Assembly: GCA_009746045.1 (NCBI GenBank) | Contig: RPFO01001521.1 | Location: forward strand, 1-30,991 | Reading direction: 5' to 3' | From: Mesostigma viride | Taxonomy: Eukaryota > Streptophyta > Mesostigmatophyceae > Mesostigmatales > Mesostigmataceae | DNA length: 30,991 nucleotides | In this document: positions 16,062 to 27,239 of the stretch, one piece after another | Layout of the letters: each line of letters starts with the position of its first letter | Numbering within the stretch: the stretch's first letter is position 1 | The notes under the pieces: generated by a model | Told to the model about the DNA's origin: nothing | Seen by the model: the letters and a program-made list of their open reading frames with translations, nothing else | Databases searched by the model: none | Translations under genes and position numbers: made by a program

Positions 16062-16391
16062 ATGGCATCGACACTCGAGACCCTTCCAAACCTGTCACAC
16101 GTCGACATCTGCCCTAGTGCAGAAGGTTCGATGACTAGACCACCCACGCCGAATGACGGTTACGATGTTTTTTCGTCACGCCCAGAGGACCACTCATCGG
16201 GTATAAAAACACCAACTGCACCACTCCCCCCACATCGACCGCCAAGATGGCGGGCACCTCGGGGTTTAAGCCCTTGTGGTTTGCATCCAAAAAGACCCCG
16301 ACGCACGCGAGACTACCCGGCGTCATGTACTCATACGACGAAGAGAGAGCACAAGACGCTGCGGAGGCTTATGGGCGTTCTCATGGGATGA
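16062..16391 (+). CDS. Possible small upstream ORF overlapping the primase start
   Basis: This frame starts MASTLETLPNLSHVD, 15 bases after a TATAATAC element, and continues proline- and arginine-rich into the start of the primase gene in another frame. Up to about residue 55 (PEDHSSGIKTPTAP) it looks protein-like; beyond the primase ATG it looks like shadow sequence. It may be a short gene, a leader ORF, or the original N-terminus of the primase moved out of frame. The internal TATAAAA at 16202 favours an independent primase start. Confidence 0.3.
   Translation: MASTLETLPNLSHVDICPSAEGSMTRPPTPNDGYDVFSSRPEDHSSGIKTPTAPLPPHRPPRWRAPRGLSPCGLHPKRPRRTRDYPASCTHTTKREHKTLRRLMGVLMG
16202..16208 (+). 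promoter_or_regulatory. TATA box before the primase-helicase gene
   Basis: GGGTATAAAAAC lies about 40 bp upstream of the ATG at 16247. This is farther than the close TATA elements of the virion genes, so this gene may belong to a different expression class. Confidence 0.5.
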
Positions 16392-19150
16392 AGTACTTGA
16401 TGGCGCTGAACGCCTACAAAAAAACGAACATGTACGCTGCGTTTGGCTGCAAGGAGGATTTGATAAAGACTCACGCAGAACTTTCTGAGAGCGATCCGCA
16501 CCTGCTCGAAATTCTCTCGCCTGGCGTCTACGTTTGCCCGTATTTTGATTTCGACTGGGAGACTAACGAACCACTCCCTTATGATCTCGAGAGGTACGCC
16601 AAGTCTGCGATTTTATCGTTCTTCTATGACATGTACGAGCTCGACCTCGACAAAGACCGCGACTTGAAGGTTCTTCTCGGCCATCGTGTCAGGAACGGGG
16701 TTTTCAAGAACTCGGTCCACGTCACGATTCCTGGGATATATATCCCGACGATGGAAGAAAGGGTGAAGATGGGAGAGCTTTTCCAGTCGTTCCTAGAGCA
16801 GTGCGCCATGGATTTGACAGGTGGGGCTCAAGGGAGGGTGTGCCGACTTCTCGTCAAGTCTGACCATACACGGGAGGACTGGGAGGATATGCACGCTCAT
16901 GCCAATCCTGTAGTTGAGAAGATGCCTGGTGTGTGGGCACCTAAGCACGACCTGGAATTCGCCTATGACAAGAACATCTACTCCAGATACCGCGCCTTCC
17001 GGATGATGGGCATGAAGAAGCGGGACGACAGCGGGGAAGACGCCTATCTTCGTCCAGTCCCAGGGGAGAGCACCGACGTCGCAGATTACCTGGTGACGGT
17101 CTTCGACGAGACAGGGCTGATTCGTCTGCCTTACATCGACGATTCCGAGCTGTCAGATTCGAGCCACCCGGTGTTTAGAGGATGCGGCAAGACTGTCCCT
17201 CCACCAGAGGGGCTTGACATCTCCGTCTCCATCGAGGCAATGAAAAAGTTCTCTCCCGGGTGCAAATACCTGTACACGACCTGCAAGAGCTCCGAGCACG
17301 GGGAGGCGACGTTCGTCAAGTACTCGGTCGACTCTGCGAACCCGGTGTGCAAGATCTGCCTGAGGGTTCACGCCAACAACGGGCCATTCAACCAAATCCT
17401 CAAGGATGGATCGGTCCTGTACAGGTGCCACCAGGACTCTCAGCGCCGTTTCATTGAGATTGCGCCACCGACAGCCGTAGTCTTGATGGCAAATGGGGTG
17501 CCTTTCACTGAGACATACGACGAGGAGAAGATCCGCCCGTTCGACACCAAGAAGCTTCTCGGCGATGGCGAGAAGAAGACGCTGCTCATCCAGTCCAATT
17601 GCGGAACGGGGAAGTCGGAGAGGCTTCGAGAATTCGTAAACGAGGCGGTGGGGTTCAAGAAAGACGTCCGCATGCTGTTCGTGGTGGCGAACATCGCTCT
17701 CTCCAAAGAGGAGGTTCGCAACTACCAAAAACTCAGCGAGCTTGAGCAGGTGTGGACGTGGTCCAACGGAGCATTCCGCTCCAGGTACAACGCCCCAAAC
17801 GTCCGGTCCTACCTCGCAGGAGATGGCGGGATGATCGCTGACGACCTCGTCGCCATCGTCGTGAACAGCGTCCTCCGCCTGCCAGACAAGCCGTTCGATG
17901 TCCTCGTGCTGGACGAGGTGTACAACACCTTGAATGCGCTATCCGGTTCTCATATCAAGTCCCATCGCAAGAAGGACATCATTCGAAAACTGGTGTACTT
18001 CATCGAGACCGCCAAGGTGGTCATCGCCATGGACGCCACCGTCACACAGAAGGTGCACGACTTTCTTTCCGCGCATCGACCGAATGGGGGGTTCGTCGCC
18101 ACACGGAACGTGTTCAAGCGTCCTACAAACCGCACCTTGAGGTGGATCGACGTCGACGTGGAGGAGAATTGGATGGGGGTCTACTTGGAGGCGGTTGTCA
18201 ACGAGTGCAGGGAGAGGCTGGAAGCTGGCCAGAGGGTGTTTTGCCCCATGAGCGGCAAGAAGATGGCGGAGACGGTGTGCGACAGACTCGCTGCCACTCT
18301 CGAGGGGAAGAACTGGAAACTATACACGAGGGAGACCAGTAAGGAGGGGTTGGACAAGGGGGCAAACGAGGCGTGGAAGGATCTCGACTTCCTGTGCGCT
18401 AGTCCTACCATCACAGTCGGCGTCTCCTACACTGAGCACAGCTTTGACTGCATGGTTGGGGGGTTTATCAATTCTCCCTACTACGCCGAGTACACGACGA
18501 CTCTGCAGCAAATTTTCAGGGTTCGTCATTTGATCAGCGGGGAGATGGTCATCGTCTATCGCGACGACACGACCGGCGCCACCCGCCCTCCCATGGACTA
18601 CGACACCATCGTCCAATCTGTCATCGACGGCGACACACAGCTGCTGAACCTGATGGCCGACAACGCCGAGATCGTTTGCGACTGGGGCGAGGACATGAAG
18701 AGGATTTACAACCCCTCGTGTCCAAAATTCAAGCTGTTCTGCCGAAACCAGCAGGACCAGGCGATCTCGAGGTCCCGGTACAAGCAAAACCTGGTCCAGC
18801 TCTTGACAGAGGACTACGGCGTGGCTCTCGTCTCGGACACCAACATTTCGGTGAACAATTCGAAGAAATTCATTCCTGTCGCTGATCCAGACAAGGACAC
18901 CGAGATTTGGATGGTGACGAAGGAGGAGTACCAGAAACTGGAAGAGCGAGTGGGGGGCGACACTCCGCTGTCGACGTTCGAGAGGCGACTCAAGAACGTA
19001 TACGAGCTGGCGCATCACTGCTACAACATCCCAGAGGACCTATTCGACGACGAGCTTCCCAAGATTCTGGACAAGGACAAGAAGAGGCACGTTTTCAGCG
19101 GGGTGAGGCAGTATTCGAAGGTCACTGGGCGGGTGGTTTTACCGGATTAG
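16247..19150 (+). CDS. Primase-SF2 helicase fusion, C-terminus cut by transposon
   Basis: The N-terminal archaeo-eukaryotic primase domain has the metal-binding DFD at residues 101-103 (YFDFDWE), NSVHVTIPG and YSRYRAFRMMG. A cysteine/histidine cluster at about 342-405 (KYLYTTC, VCKICLRVH, YRCHQD) may bind zinc. The helicase part has Walker A NCGTGKS ending at S457, Walker B VLVLDEV with D556-E557, a VIAMDATVT motif III, FCPMSGKKMAE, SPTITVGVSY and motif VI QQIFRVR at 754-760. Together these fit replicative primase-helicases of PLVs and large DNA viruses. Native coding ends at residue 962; the last residues VVLPD and the stop come from the transposon inverted repeat that begins at 19131. The missing C-terminus is at 29962-30457. 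Confidence 0.9.
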   Translation: MAGTSGFKPLWFASKKTPTHARLPGVMYSYDEERAQDAAEAYGRSHGMKYLMALNAYKKTNMYAAFGCKEDLIKTHAELSESDPHLLEILSPGVYVCPYFDFDWETNEPLPYDLERYAKSAILSFFYDMYELDLDKDRDLKVLLGHRVRNGVFKNSVHVTIPGIYIPTMEERVKMGELFQSFLEQCAMDLTGGAQGRVCRLLVKSDHTREDWEDMHAHANPVVEKMPGVWAPKHDLEFAYDKNIYSRYRAFRMMGMKKRDDSGEDAYLRPVPGESTDVADYLVTVFDETGLIRLPYIDDSELSDSSHPVFRGCGKTVPPPEGLDISVSIEAMKKFSPGCKYLYTTCKSSEHGEATFVKYSVDSANPVCKICLRVHANNGPFNQILKDGSVLYRCHQDSQRRFIEIAPPTAVVLMANGVPFTETYDEEKIRPFDTKKLLGDGEKKTLLIQSNCGTGKSERLREFVNEAVGFKKDVRMLFVVANIALSKEEVRNYQKLSELEQVWTWSNGAFRSRYNAPNVRSYLAGDGGMIADDLVAIVVNSVLRLPDKPFDVLVLDEVYNTLNALSGSHIKSHRKKDIIRKLVYFIETAKVVIAMDATVTQKVHDFLSAHRPNGGFVATRNVFKRPTNRTLRWIDVDVEENWMGVYLEAVVNECRERLEAGQRVFCPMSGKKMAETVCDRLAATLEGKNWKLYTRETSKEGLDKGANEAWKDLDFLCASPTITVGVSYTEHSFDCMVGGFINSPYYAEYTTTLQQIFRVRHLISGEMVIVYRDDTTGATRPPMDYDTIVQSVIDGDTQLLNLMADNAEIVCDWGEDMKRIYNPSCPKFKLFCRNQQDQAISRSRYKQNLVQLLTEDYGVALVSDTNISVNNSKKFIPVADPDKDTEIWMVTKEEYQKLEERVGGDTPLSTFERRLKNVYELAHHCYNIPEDLFDDELPKILDKDKKRHVFSGVRQYSKVTGRVVLPD

Positions 19151-19159
19151 GATACATTT
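19131..19159 (+). repeat. Transposon terminal inverted repeat, left
   Basis: It begins GGGTGGTTTTACCGGATTAG and ends GATACATTT, and is identical to the reverse complement of 29933-29961. It supplies the last five codons and stop of the truncated helicase frame. Confidence 0.88.
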
Positions 19160-19164
19160 TTTTG

Positions 19165-19191
19165 TTTAGGATACATTTGATGCACTGTGCA
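19165..19191 (+). repeat. Subterminal direct repeat, left copy
   Basis: TTTAGGATACATTTGATGCA and then CTGTGCA. The same sequence in the same orientation, with one mismatch and a 2-base gap, occurs at 29909-29933. Together with the outer inverted repeats this gives a composite end structure. Confidence 0.65.
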
Positions 19192-19690
19192 GTTTTCAGA
19201 TGTGTTTGAGGGGGTTGATTGCGCCTAACATGCATTTTATTGAAGCAATGAGTTTCCCAAGATATACATGATATAAACTAAGACAATTGACCCATTAAGG
19301 CAATGAGACAACATCAATAAGACAACATATGCCAATTGAATAAGACAACTCAACCTTACAGGACGTTGGGCCATCATACGTCCGGAATAATTGTCTCACT
19401 TATTACATAACCAAACTTTTTGAGGGATCGCCATGGTTGCATGGTTTCCACACATGCGCCCTGCACTCATGTGCATCAAAGGTGTTGCGTCTAGTGCCAA
19501 CTCAGTGTCAAAGAACTGATTCAATCATATTTCCCGTGTGGCCATGAAGGCCCACATGAGTTAAACATGGCCGAGAGTGATTGCATCATCCTTCTTGGCG
19601 ACATCGGTCTTGACGACGTCGATGGGGAAGACGGCAGCACCTGCATGTGAACAAAAGAATCCATGAATTGTGGCATCCAAAGGCAACAAC
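19192..19690. other. Transposon left subterminal region, non-coding
   Basis: AT-rich sequence with several AGACAAC strings (19279-19350) like those near the right end (about 29750-29825). No gene is recognised. The AGACAAC words lie in the same orientation at both ends and could be subterminal transposase-binding sites, but that is only a guess. Confidence 0.4.
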
Positions 19691-19693
19691 ATA

Positions 19694-22369
<2,676 letters not shown>

Positions 22370-23159
22370 AGTTCCCGTGGCTAGTGCCCATCACCTTCCA
22401 CCTTGAGCGAAGTCACGAATTCAAGCGCGAAGTGCATTTGAATCAAGCGGGAACTGGGTGACACTGCTTGAAGACGTGCAGCTCCAAGGCATGCAAATGA
22501 TGCAATGTATCAAAGATACGATACGCAAAGTTCAGGTGTTCAGGTGAAGCCGTGAAGACGTGAAGCCGTGAAGCCGTGAAGACGTGGTGAAGACAGGTGA
22601 AGACGTGGTGAAGACGTGAAGACGTGAAGACGTGAAGACGTGAAGACGTGAAGACACGATACGGCAAGTTCAGGTGAAGTTCAGGTGTTCAGGTGAAGCC
22701 GTGAAGACGTGAAGACGTGAAGCCGTGAAGCCGTGGTGAAGACAGGTGAAGACGCGGTGAAGACGTGAAGACGTGAAGACGTGAAGACGTGAAGACGTGA
22801 AGACACGATACGGCAAGTTCAGGTGAAGTTCAGGTGTTCAGGTGAAGCCGTGAAGACGTGAAGCCGTGAAGCCGTGAAGACGTGGTGAAGACAGGTGAAG
22901 ACGCGGTGAAGACGTGAAGACGTGAAGACGTGAAGACGTGAAGACGTGAAGACACGATACGGCAAGTTCAGGTGAAGTTCAGGTGTTCAGGTGAAGCCGT
23001 GAAGACGTGAAGCCGTGAAGCCGTGAAGACGTGGTGAAGACAGGTGAAGACGCGGTGAAGACGTGAAGACGTGAAGACGTGAAGACGTGAAGACAAGTTG
23101 CAGCACTCAGCCGCAGCAGTCGCACGCAGGTAGAAACGATAATTTGTTTGAATCTGTCA
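22370..23159. repeat. GTGAAGACG minisatellite with 149-bp higher-order period
   Basis: From about 22520 to 23095 the sequence is built of GTGAAGACG and GTGAAGCCG words. The phrase ACGATACGGCAAGTTCAGG recurs at 22656, 22805 and 22954, giving a higher-order unit of 149 bp. It lies between the two divergent transposon genes. The flanks (22370-22518 and 23096-23159) hold no recognisable gene. Confidence 0.9.
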
Positions 23160-23606
23160 AGACCCCATCGAATGTAAAACAGGTTTTTCGTAAAGAAATC
23201 CGATGTGTGGGCGGGCTTTACATAGTTGCGATTTCTGGCCTGCGATTTCTGGCCTGCGCTGGTTGTCTCTTTTATAGTGCTTCTGCCCAAGCACTACCGG
23301 CTGTAAAACAGTATACTTCTTGAAGAAATCAGTTGGGGCTTTGTTGGGCGTCACATTTGACCGGTGGGCGGAGTTTCCTGCTTCTGTGAAGGCGCCATCG
23401 AATGTAGATCAGTAGATTTTCTAAAGAAATCTGAGGTGTGGGCGGGGCCTTTATTGCTTGTGTCCATCCACCACCGGATGTAGAACAGTAGACTTATTGA
23501 AGAAAACAGTTTGGGGCTTTGTTGGGCGCCACATTTGAGCGGTGGGCGGGGTTTCTTGCTTCTGTCCAAGCACCACCGGGTGTAATACAGTAGATTTCCT
23601 ATTAAC
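23160..23606 (+). promoter_or_regulatory. Alternating A-B tandem repeats upstream of the putative transposase
   Basis: Type A (CCATCGAATGTA...AAAGAAATC...GTGTGGGCGGG) occurs at about 23163 and 23393. Type B (CACTACCGG/CACCACCGG...TTGAAGAA...TTGTTGGGCG...GGTGGGCGG) occurs at about 23296 and 23468, and a third B copy starts at about 23570. The coding ATG at 23607 lies inside this last, incomplete B copy. GC-box-like GTGGGCGGG words repeat in both types, so a duplicated promoter region is likely. Confidence 0.6.
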
Positions 23607-26600
23607 ATGGATGAAGAATGGGATGTGCCAGACCTGGTGGATTCGGATGCGAGTTCTGAAGCTAGTTGGGGCGTAGATTCTGACGGCTCTGACGACGACC
23701 TGCTTCACACGGAAATGGGGCCCGGCACGTCTTCCTCTCGAGCGAAGCGCAGTGGGAAGAAAGATGGCGCCCGGCTTCTCGCCTCCAAATTGAAGTCCGT
23801 TGACAAGGACATCGCCAAGGCCAGGAAGTGCGGTCCGACTTGTGGGGAGCATTGCCTCGAGAAGGTGGGCACCTTACTTACCGATACCAGGTCGTGGACT
23901 GCCTTTCGAGAGTACCTGTACAACCAAACGGACCAGCAGCGCATGGCCTCCCTTTGCGACGTGATCCGGTCGGCCGGCGTGGGCAACATCGAGGTAGAAT
24001 CCCCTGCCGACGGTGGCCGTTACAAGAAGTACATCATTACCGGCCCTTTACACGTGGACGTGGTGATTGCGGGGTGCATGTACACCGTCACCGGTTGTGC
24101 ATCTGCCATCCGGAAGATGGCCGGCGTTACCCGGGCGACTTGGAACAATCTGGTGGCGTCGGTCGTGTCGGCGAAAGAGTATTTCCTGACCGTGCATCCC
24201 AACGACCTAGCGACTTTCGGTGTTGGTCTGGAGCACGCACCACCTGAGCGTGATGCTCGGGGGCGTTCGGAGGTTGGCGAACACGCAGCAATGTGGATGC
24301 ACGAGTTGGTGCAGCAGATCGCAGACCATGACCCGACTCATGCTGGCGTTGTCTTCATGGACGTCATGTCCATCAAGGAGATGCACGCCATGTACGTTGA
24401 AGACGTGGTGGCAGAAGCGGGGGAAGGGGCCAAGGTGCTAGGCTACAACGCATTCTACCGCATCTGGCGCACCTACTGCAAAGGCGACTACTTCCCAGGG
24501 CAGAGGAGCCCGAAGGTGGTGGTATGCCCGCACAACAAGAGCACCGGTCACTGCGCGGACTGCGTGGAACTGCGCATGCGGCGCCGCGGTGCTTCAACTG
24601 AGGCACAACGGCAGTACGTCGACAACCAAATCAAGCAGCATGTCGCTCTGGCCTGGTTTACCCGCCAGAACTATTGGTTGAGGCGCGAGCTTGCCTGCGC
24701 GATGGTGGCCGCTATGTTGACGGCCATTTTGTCGATCAACCTCGACAAGCTGGATCACGCCAAGACATACTGGCCGAAGCTGGTGGGGGGGCCCGACTCA
24801 TGGGGCAGCTATGCAGGTGGCATGATGCCGTTCTCGCTCTTCTGTGCGGCCGTCCATGGGTACAAGGCGATGTGGTTCATCGTTCTCGCATGGGTCCTCA
24901 TGACCGACAACCTCTCCGGCAGTGTCACCGTCACGATGCTGATGCACATCCTGGCGCAGTTGATGAGGGACCAGCCATGGAGGAGGGCGGGGCTGCCGCA
25001 CATGCCCAGGTGTTTGTGCCTGCAACTGGACGGTGGGAGTGAAAACCGGAATCACACCGTCTTACTGTTTGCATGGTGGCTCGTACACGTTGGCTTCTTC
25101 GACGTCGTCGAAATGCACCGCATGCTCGTGGGCCACACGCACGCCGACCCAGATCAGAAATTCGGCGTGCTTGTGGCCTACATGAGACACGCTGTGGCGG
25201 GGGGGCCTAGCTTCGTGCACAAGTACCCAACTTTGGAGAGCTGGGTGGCGGCCATAGAAGAGGCATTCCGTCAGCCTAGTGGTGCAGCTGCGAACTGCAA
25301 CTCGACCGTCCCCGCTGGCACGGAGGTCAAGGTATTGGGGGTCGCTTACGATGTCAGGAACTTTCTCACTCCGTTGCAGCGCGAGTCGTTTGCCGGTTGG
25401 TGCAGCACAGTAGATTGGATGACCGGTAGGGAGGATCAGGTTATCAAGGTCACCAGGGTGCGTGGTGATGTCGTGCAGCCTGCGTGCAGCGAGGCGCAGC
25501 CGGCGCACGGAGGGGCGGCGCCATCGGTGCGCGGCGGGGCGGCAGCGGCGGCGCAGCCGGCACGCGGCGGGGCGGGGCAGTCAGCGGGCAGCGGGGCGGC
25601 GCTGCCGGTGCGCGGCGGGGCGGGGCAGTCGACGGGCGGCGGGGCAGGGCCGTCGACGGGCGGCGGGCCAGCGGTGCTGCCGGCGCGCGCGGGCGGCGGG
25701 GCGGGGCAGTCGGCGCGCGGGGGGCCAGCGGCGCTGCCGGCGCGCGTGGGCGGCGGGGCGGGGCTGTCGACGGGCGGCGGGGCGGGGCAGTCGACGGGCG
25801 GCGGGGCAGGGCCGTCGGCGTGCGGGGGGCCAGCGGTGCTGCCGGCGCGCGTGGGCGGCGGGGCGGGGCTGTCGACGGGCGGCGGGGCGGGGCAGTCGAC
25901 GGGCGGCGGGGCAGGGCCGTCGGCGTGCGGGGGGCCAGCGGTGCTGCCGGCGCGCGTGGGCGGCGGGGCGGGGCTGTCGACGGGCGGCGGGGCGGGGCAG
26001 TCGGCGTGCGGGGGGCCAGCGGTGCTGCCGGCGCGCGTGGGCGGCGGGGCGGGGCTGTCGACGGGCGGCGTGGCGGGGCAGTCAGCGCGCGGGGGCCAGC
26101 GGCGCTGCCGGCGCGCGTGGGCGGCGGGGCGGGGCTGTCGACGGGCGGCGGGGCGGGGCAGTCGACGGGCGGCGTGGCGGGGCGGTCGGCGTGCGGGGGC
26201 CAGCGGCGCTGCCGGCGCGCGTGGGCGGCGGGGCGGGGCTGTCGACGGGCGGCGGGGCGGGGCAGTCGACGGGCGGCGGGGCAGGGCGGTCGGCGTGCGG
26301 GGGCCAGCGGCGCTGCCGGCGCGCGTGGGCGGCGGGGCGGGGCTGTCGACGGGCGGCGGGGCGGGGCAGTCGACGGGCGGCGGGGCAGGGCCGTCGGCGC
26401 GCGGGGGCCAGCGGCGCTGCCGGCGCGCGTGGGCGGCGGGGCGGGGCTGTCGACGGGCGGCGGGGCGGGGCAGTCGACGGGCGGGGGGCCAGCGGTGCTG
26501 CCGGCGCGCGTGGGCGGCGGGGCGGGGCTGTCGACGGGCGGCGGGGCGGGGCAGTCGGCGTGCGGGGGGCCAGCGGTGCTGCCGGCGCGCGTGGGCGGCG

Positions 26601-27239
26601 GGGCGGGGCTGTCGACGGGCGGCGGGGCGGGGCCGTCGGCGCGCGGGGGCCAGCGGCGCTGCCGGCGCGCGTGGGCGGCGGGGCGGGGCTGTCGACGGGC
26701 GGCGTGGCGGGGCAGTCGGCGCGCGGGGGCCAGCGGCGCTGCCGGCGCGCGTGGGCGCCGGGGCGGGGCTGTCGACGGGCGGCGGGGCGGGGCAGTCGAC
26801 GGGCGGCGGGGCAGGGCGGTCGGCGTGCGGGGGGCCAGCGGCGCTGCCGGCGCGCGTGGGCGGCGGGGCGGGGCTGTCAACGGGCGGCGGGGCGGGGCAG
26901 TCGACGGGCGGCGGGGCAGGGCCGTCGGCGTGCGGGGGGCCAGCGGCGCTGCCGGCGCGCGTGGGCGGCGGGCCGGCGCAGCTGGCATGCGGCGGGGCGG
27001 GGCTGTCGACGGGCGGCGGGGCGGGGCAGTCGACGGGCGGCGGGGCAGGGCGGTCGGCGTGCGGGGGCCAGCGGCGCTGCCGGCGCGCGTGGGCGGCGGG
27101 GCGGGGCTGTCGACGGGCGGCGGGGCGGGGCAGTCGACGGGCGGCGGGGCGGGGCAGCCGGCGCGCGGCGGGCCGGAGGCGCAGCCGGCGGGCGGCGGAG
27201 CGGCACAGCCGGTGCCTGAAAAACGCGGTCGCTCAATGA
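23607..27239 (+). CDS. Putative DDE-type transposase with DUF7869-like domain, N-terminal frame
   Basis: It begins MDEEWDVPDLVDSD behind the repeated promoter. After an acidic head and KCGPTCGEHC comes a helical region with the YIITGPLHVDVVIAG segment. A likely RNase-H-fold core follows with acidic residues D252 (VVFMDVMS), D475 (CLQLDGGSENRN) and D514/D516 (GHTHADPDQKF), the pattern of DUF7869 proteins of eukaryotes. CPHNKSTGHCADC may bind zinc. From about residue 620 it enters a Gly/Ala/Arg repeat array. In this frame translation ends at 27239, just past the array, and misses the C-terminal domain, which is one base out of phase. It would probably act in the nucleus on the transposon ends (inference). 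Confidence 0.65.
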   Translation: MDEEWDVPDLVDSDASSEASWGVDSDGSDDDLLHTEMGPGTSSSRAKRSGKKDGARLLASKLKSVDKDIAKARKCGPTCGEHCLEKVGTLLTDTRSWTAFREYLYNQTDQQRMASLCDVIRSAGVGNIEVESPADGGRYKKYIITGPLHVDVVIAGCMYTVTGCASAIRKMAGVTRATWNNLVASVVSAKEYFLTVHPNDLATFGVGLEHAPPERDARGRSEVGEHAAMWMHELVQQIADHDPTHAGVVFMDVMSIKEMHAMYVEDVVAEAGEGAKVLGYNAFYRIWRTYCKGDYFPGQRSPKVVVCPHNKSTGHCADCVELRMRRRGASTEAQRQYVDNQIKQHVALAWFTRQNYWLRRELACAMVAAMLTAILSINLDKLDHAKTYWPKLVGGPDSWGSYAGGMMPFSLFCAAVHGYKAMWFIVLAWVLMTDNLSGSVTVTMLMHILAQLMRDQPWRRAGLPHMPRCLCLQLDGGSENRNHTVLLFAWWLVHVGFFDVVEMHRMLVGHTHADPDQKFGVLVAYMRHAVAGGPSFVHKYPTLESWVAAIEEAFRQPSGAAANCNSTVPAGTEVKVLGVAYDVRNFLTPLQRESFAGWCSTVDWMTGREDQVIKVTRVRGDVVQPACSEAQPAHGGAAPSVRGGAAAAAQPARGGAGQSAGSGAALPVRGGAGQSTGGGAGPSTGGGPAVLPARAGGGAGQSARGGPAALPARVGGGAGLSTGGGAGQSTGGGAGPSACGGPAVLPARVGGGAGLSTGGGAGQSTGGGAGPSACGGPAVLPARVGGGAGLSTGGGAGQSACGGPAVLPARVGGGAGLSTGGVAGQSARGGQRRCRRAWAAGRGCRRAAGRGSRRAAWRGGRRAGASGAAGARGRRGGAVDGRRGGAVDGRRGRAVGVRGPAALPARVGGGAGLSTGGGAGQSTGGGAGPSARGGQRRCRRAWAAGRGCRRAAGRGSRRAGGQRCCRRAWAAGRGCRRAAGRGSRRAGGQRCCRRAWAAGRGCRRAAGRGRRRAGASGAAGARGRRGGAVDGRRGGAVGARGPAALPARVGAGAGLSTGGGAGQSTGGGAGRSACGGPAALPARVGGGAGLSTGGGAGQSTGGGAGPSACGGPAALPARVGGGPAQLACGGAGLSTGGGAGQSTGGGAGRSACGGQRRCRRAWAAGRGCRRAAGRGSRRAAGRGSRRAAGRRRSRRAAERHSRCLKNAVAQ
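25480..27175 (+). repeat. GC-rich tandem array (about 80-108-bp units) in the transposase linker
   Basis: Fifteen copies of a (T/C)GCG(G)nCCAGCG landmark divide the array into units that read AVLPARVGGGAGLSTGGG, AGQSTGGGAGPSACGGP in phase. The landmark G-run has six G in eight copies and five G in seven copies, so the phase changes by one base at each five-G copy. All three forward frames and one reverse frame are free of stops. Dense GGGCGGGG runs could form G-quadruplexes. Confidence 0.93.

Noticed and set aside
16247-19150. Helicase taken as complete with natural C-terminus VVLPD
   Set aside because: Those codons lie entirely within the 29-bp inverted repeat of the insert, and coding sequence continues in phase on the far side.
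22520-23095. CRISPR-like array of short direct repeats
   Set aside because: The repeats are contiguous 9-bp words without unique spacers, there are no cas genes, and the setting is eukaryotic. It is a minisatellite.
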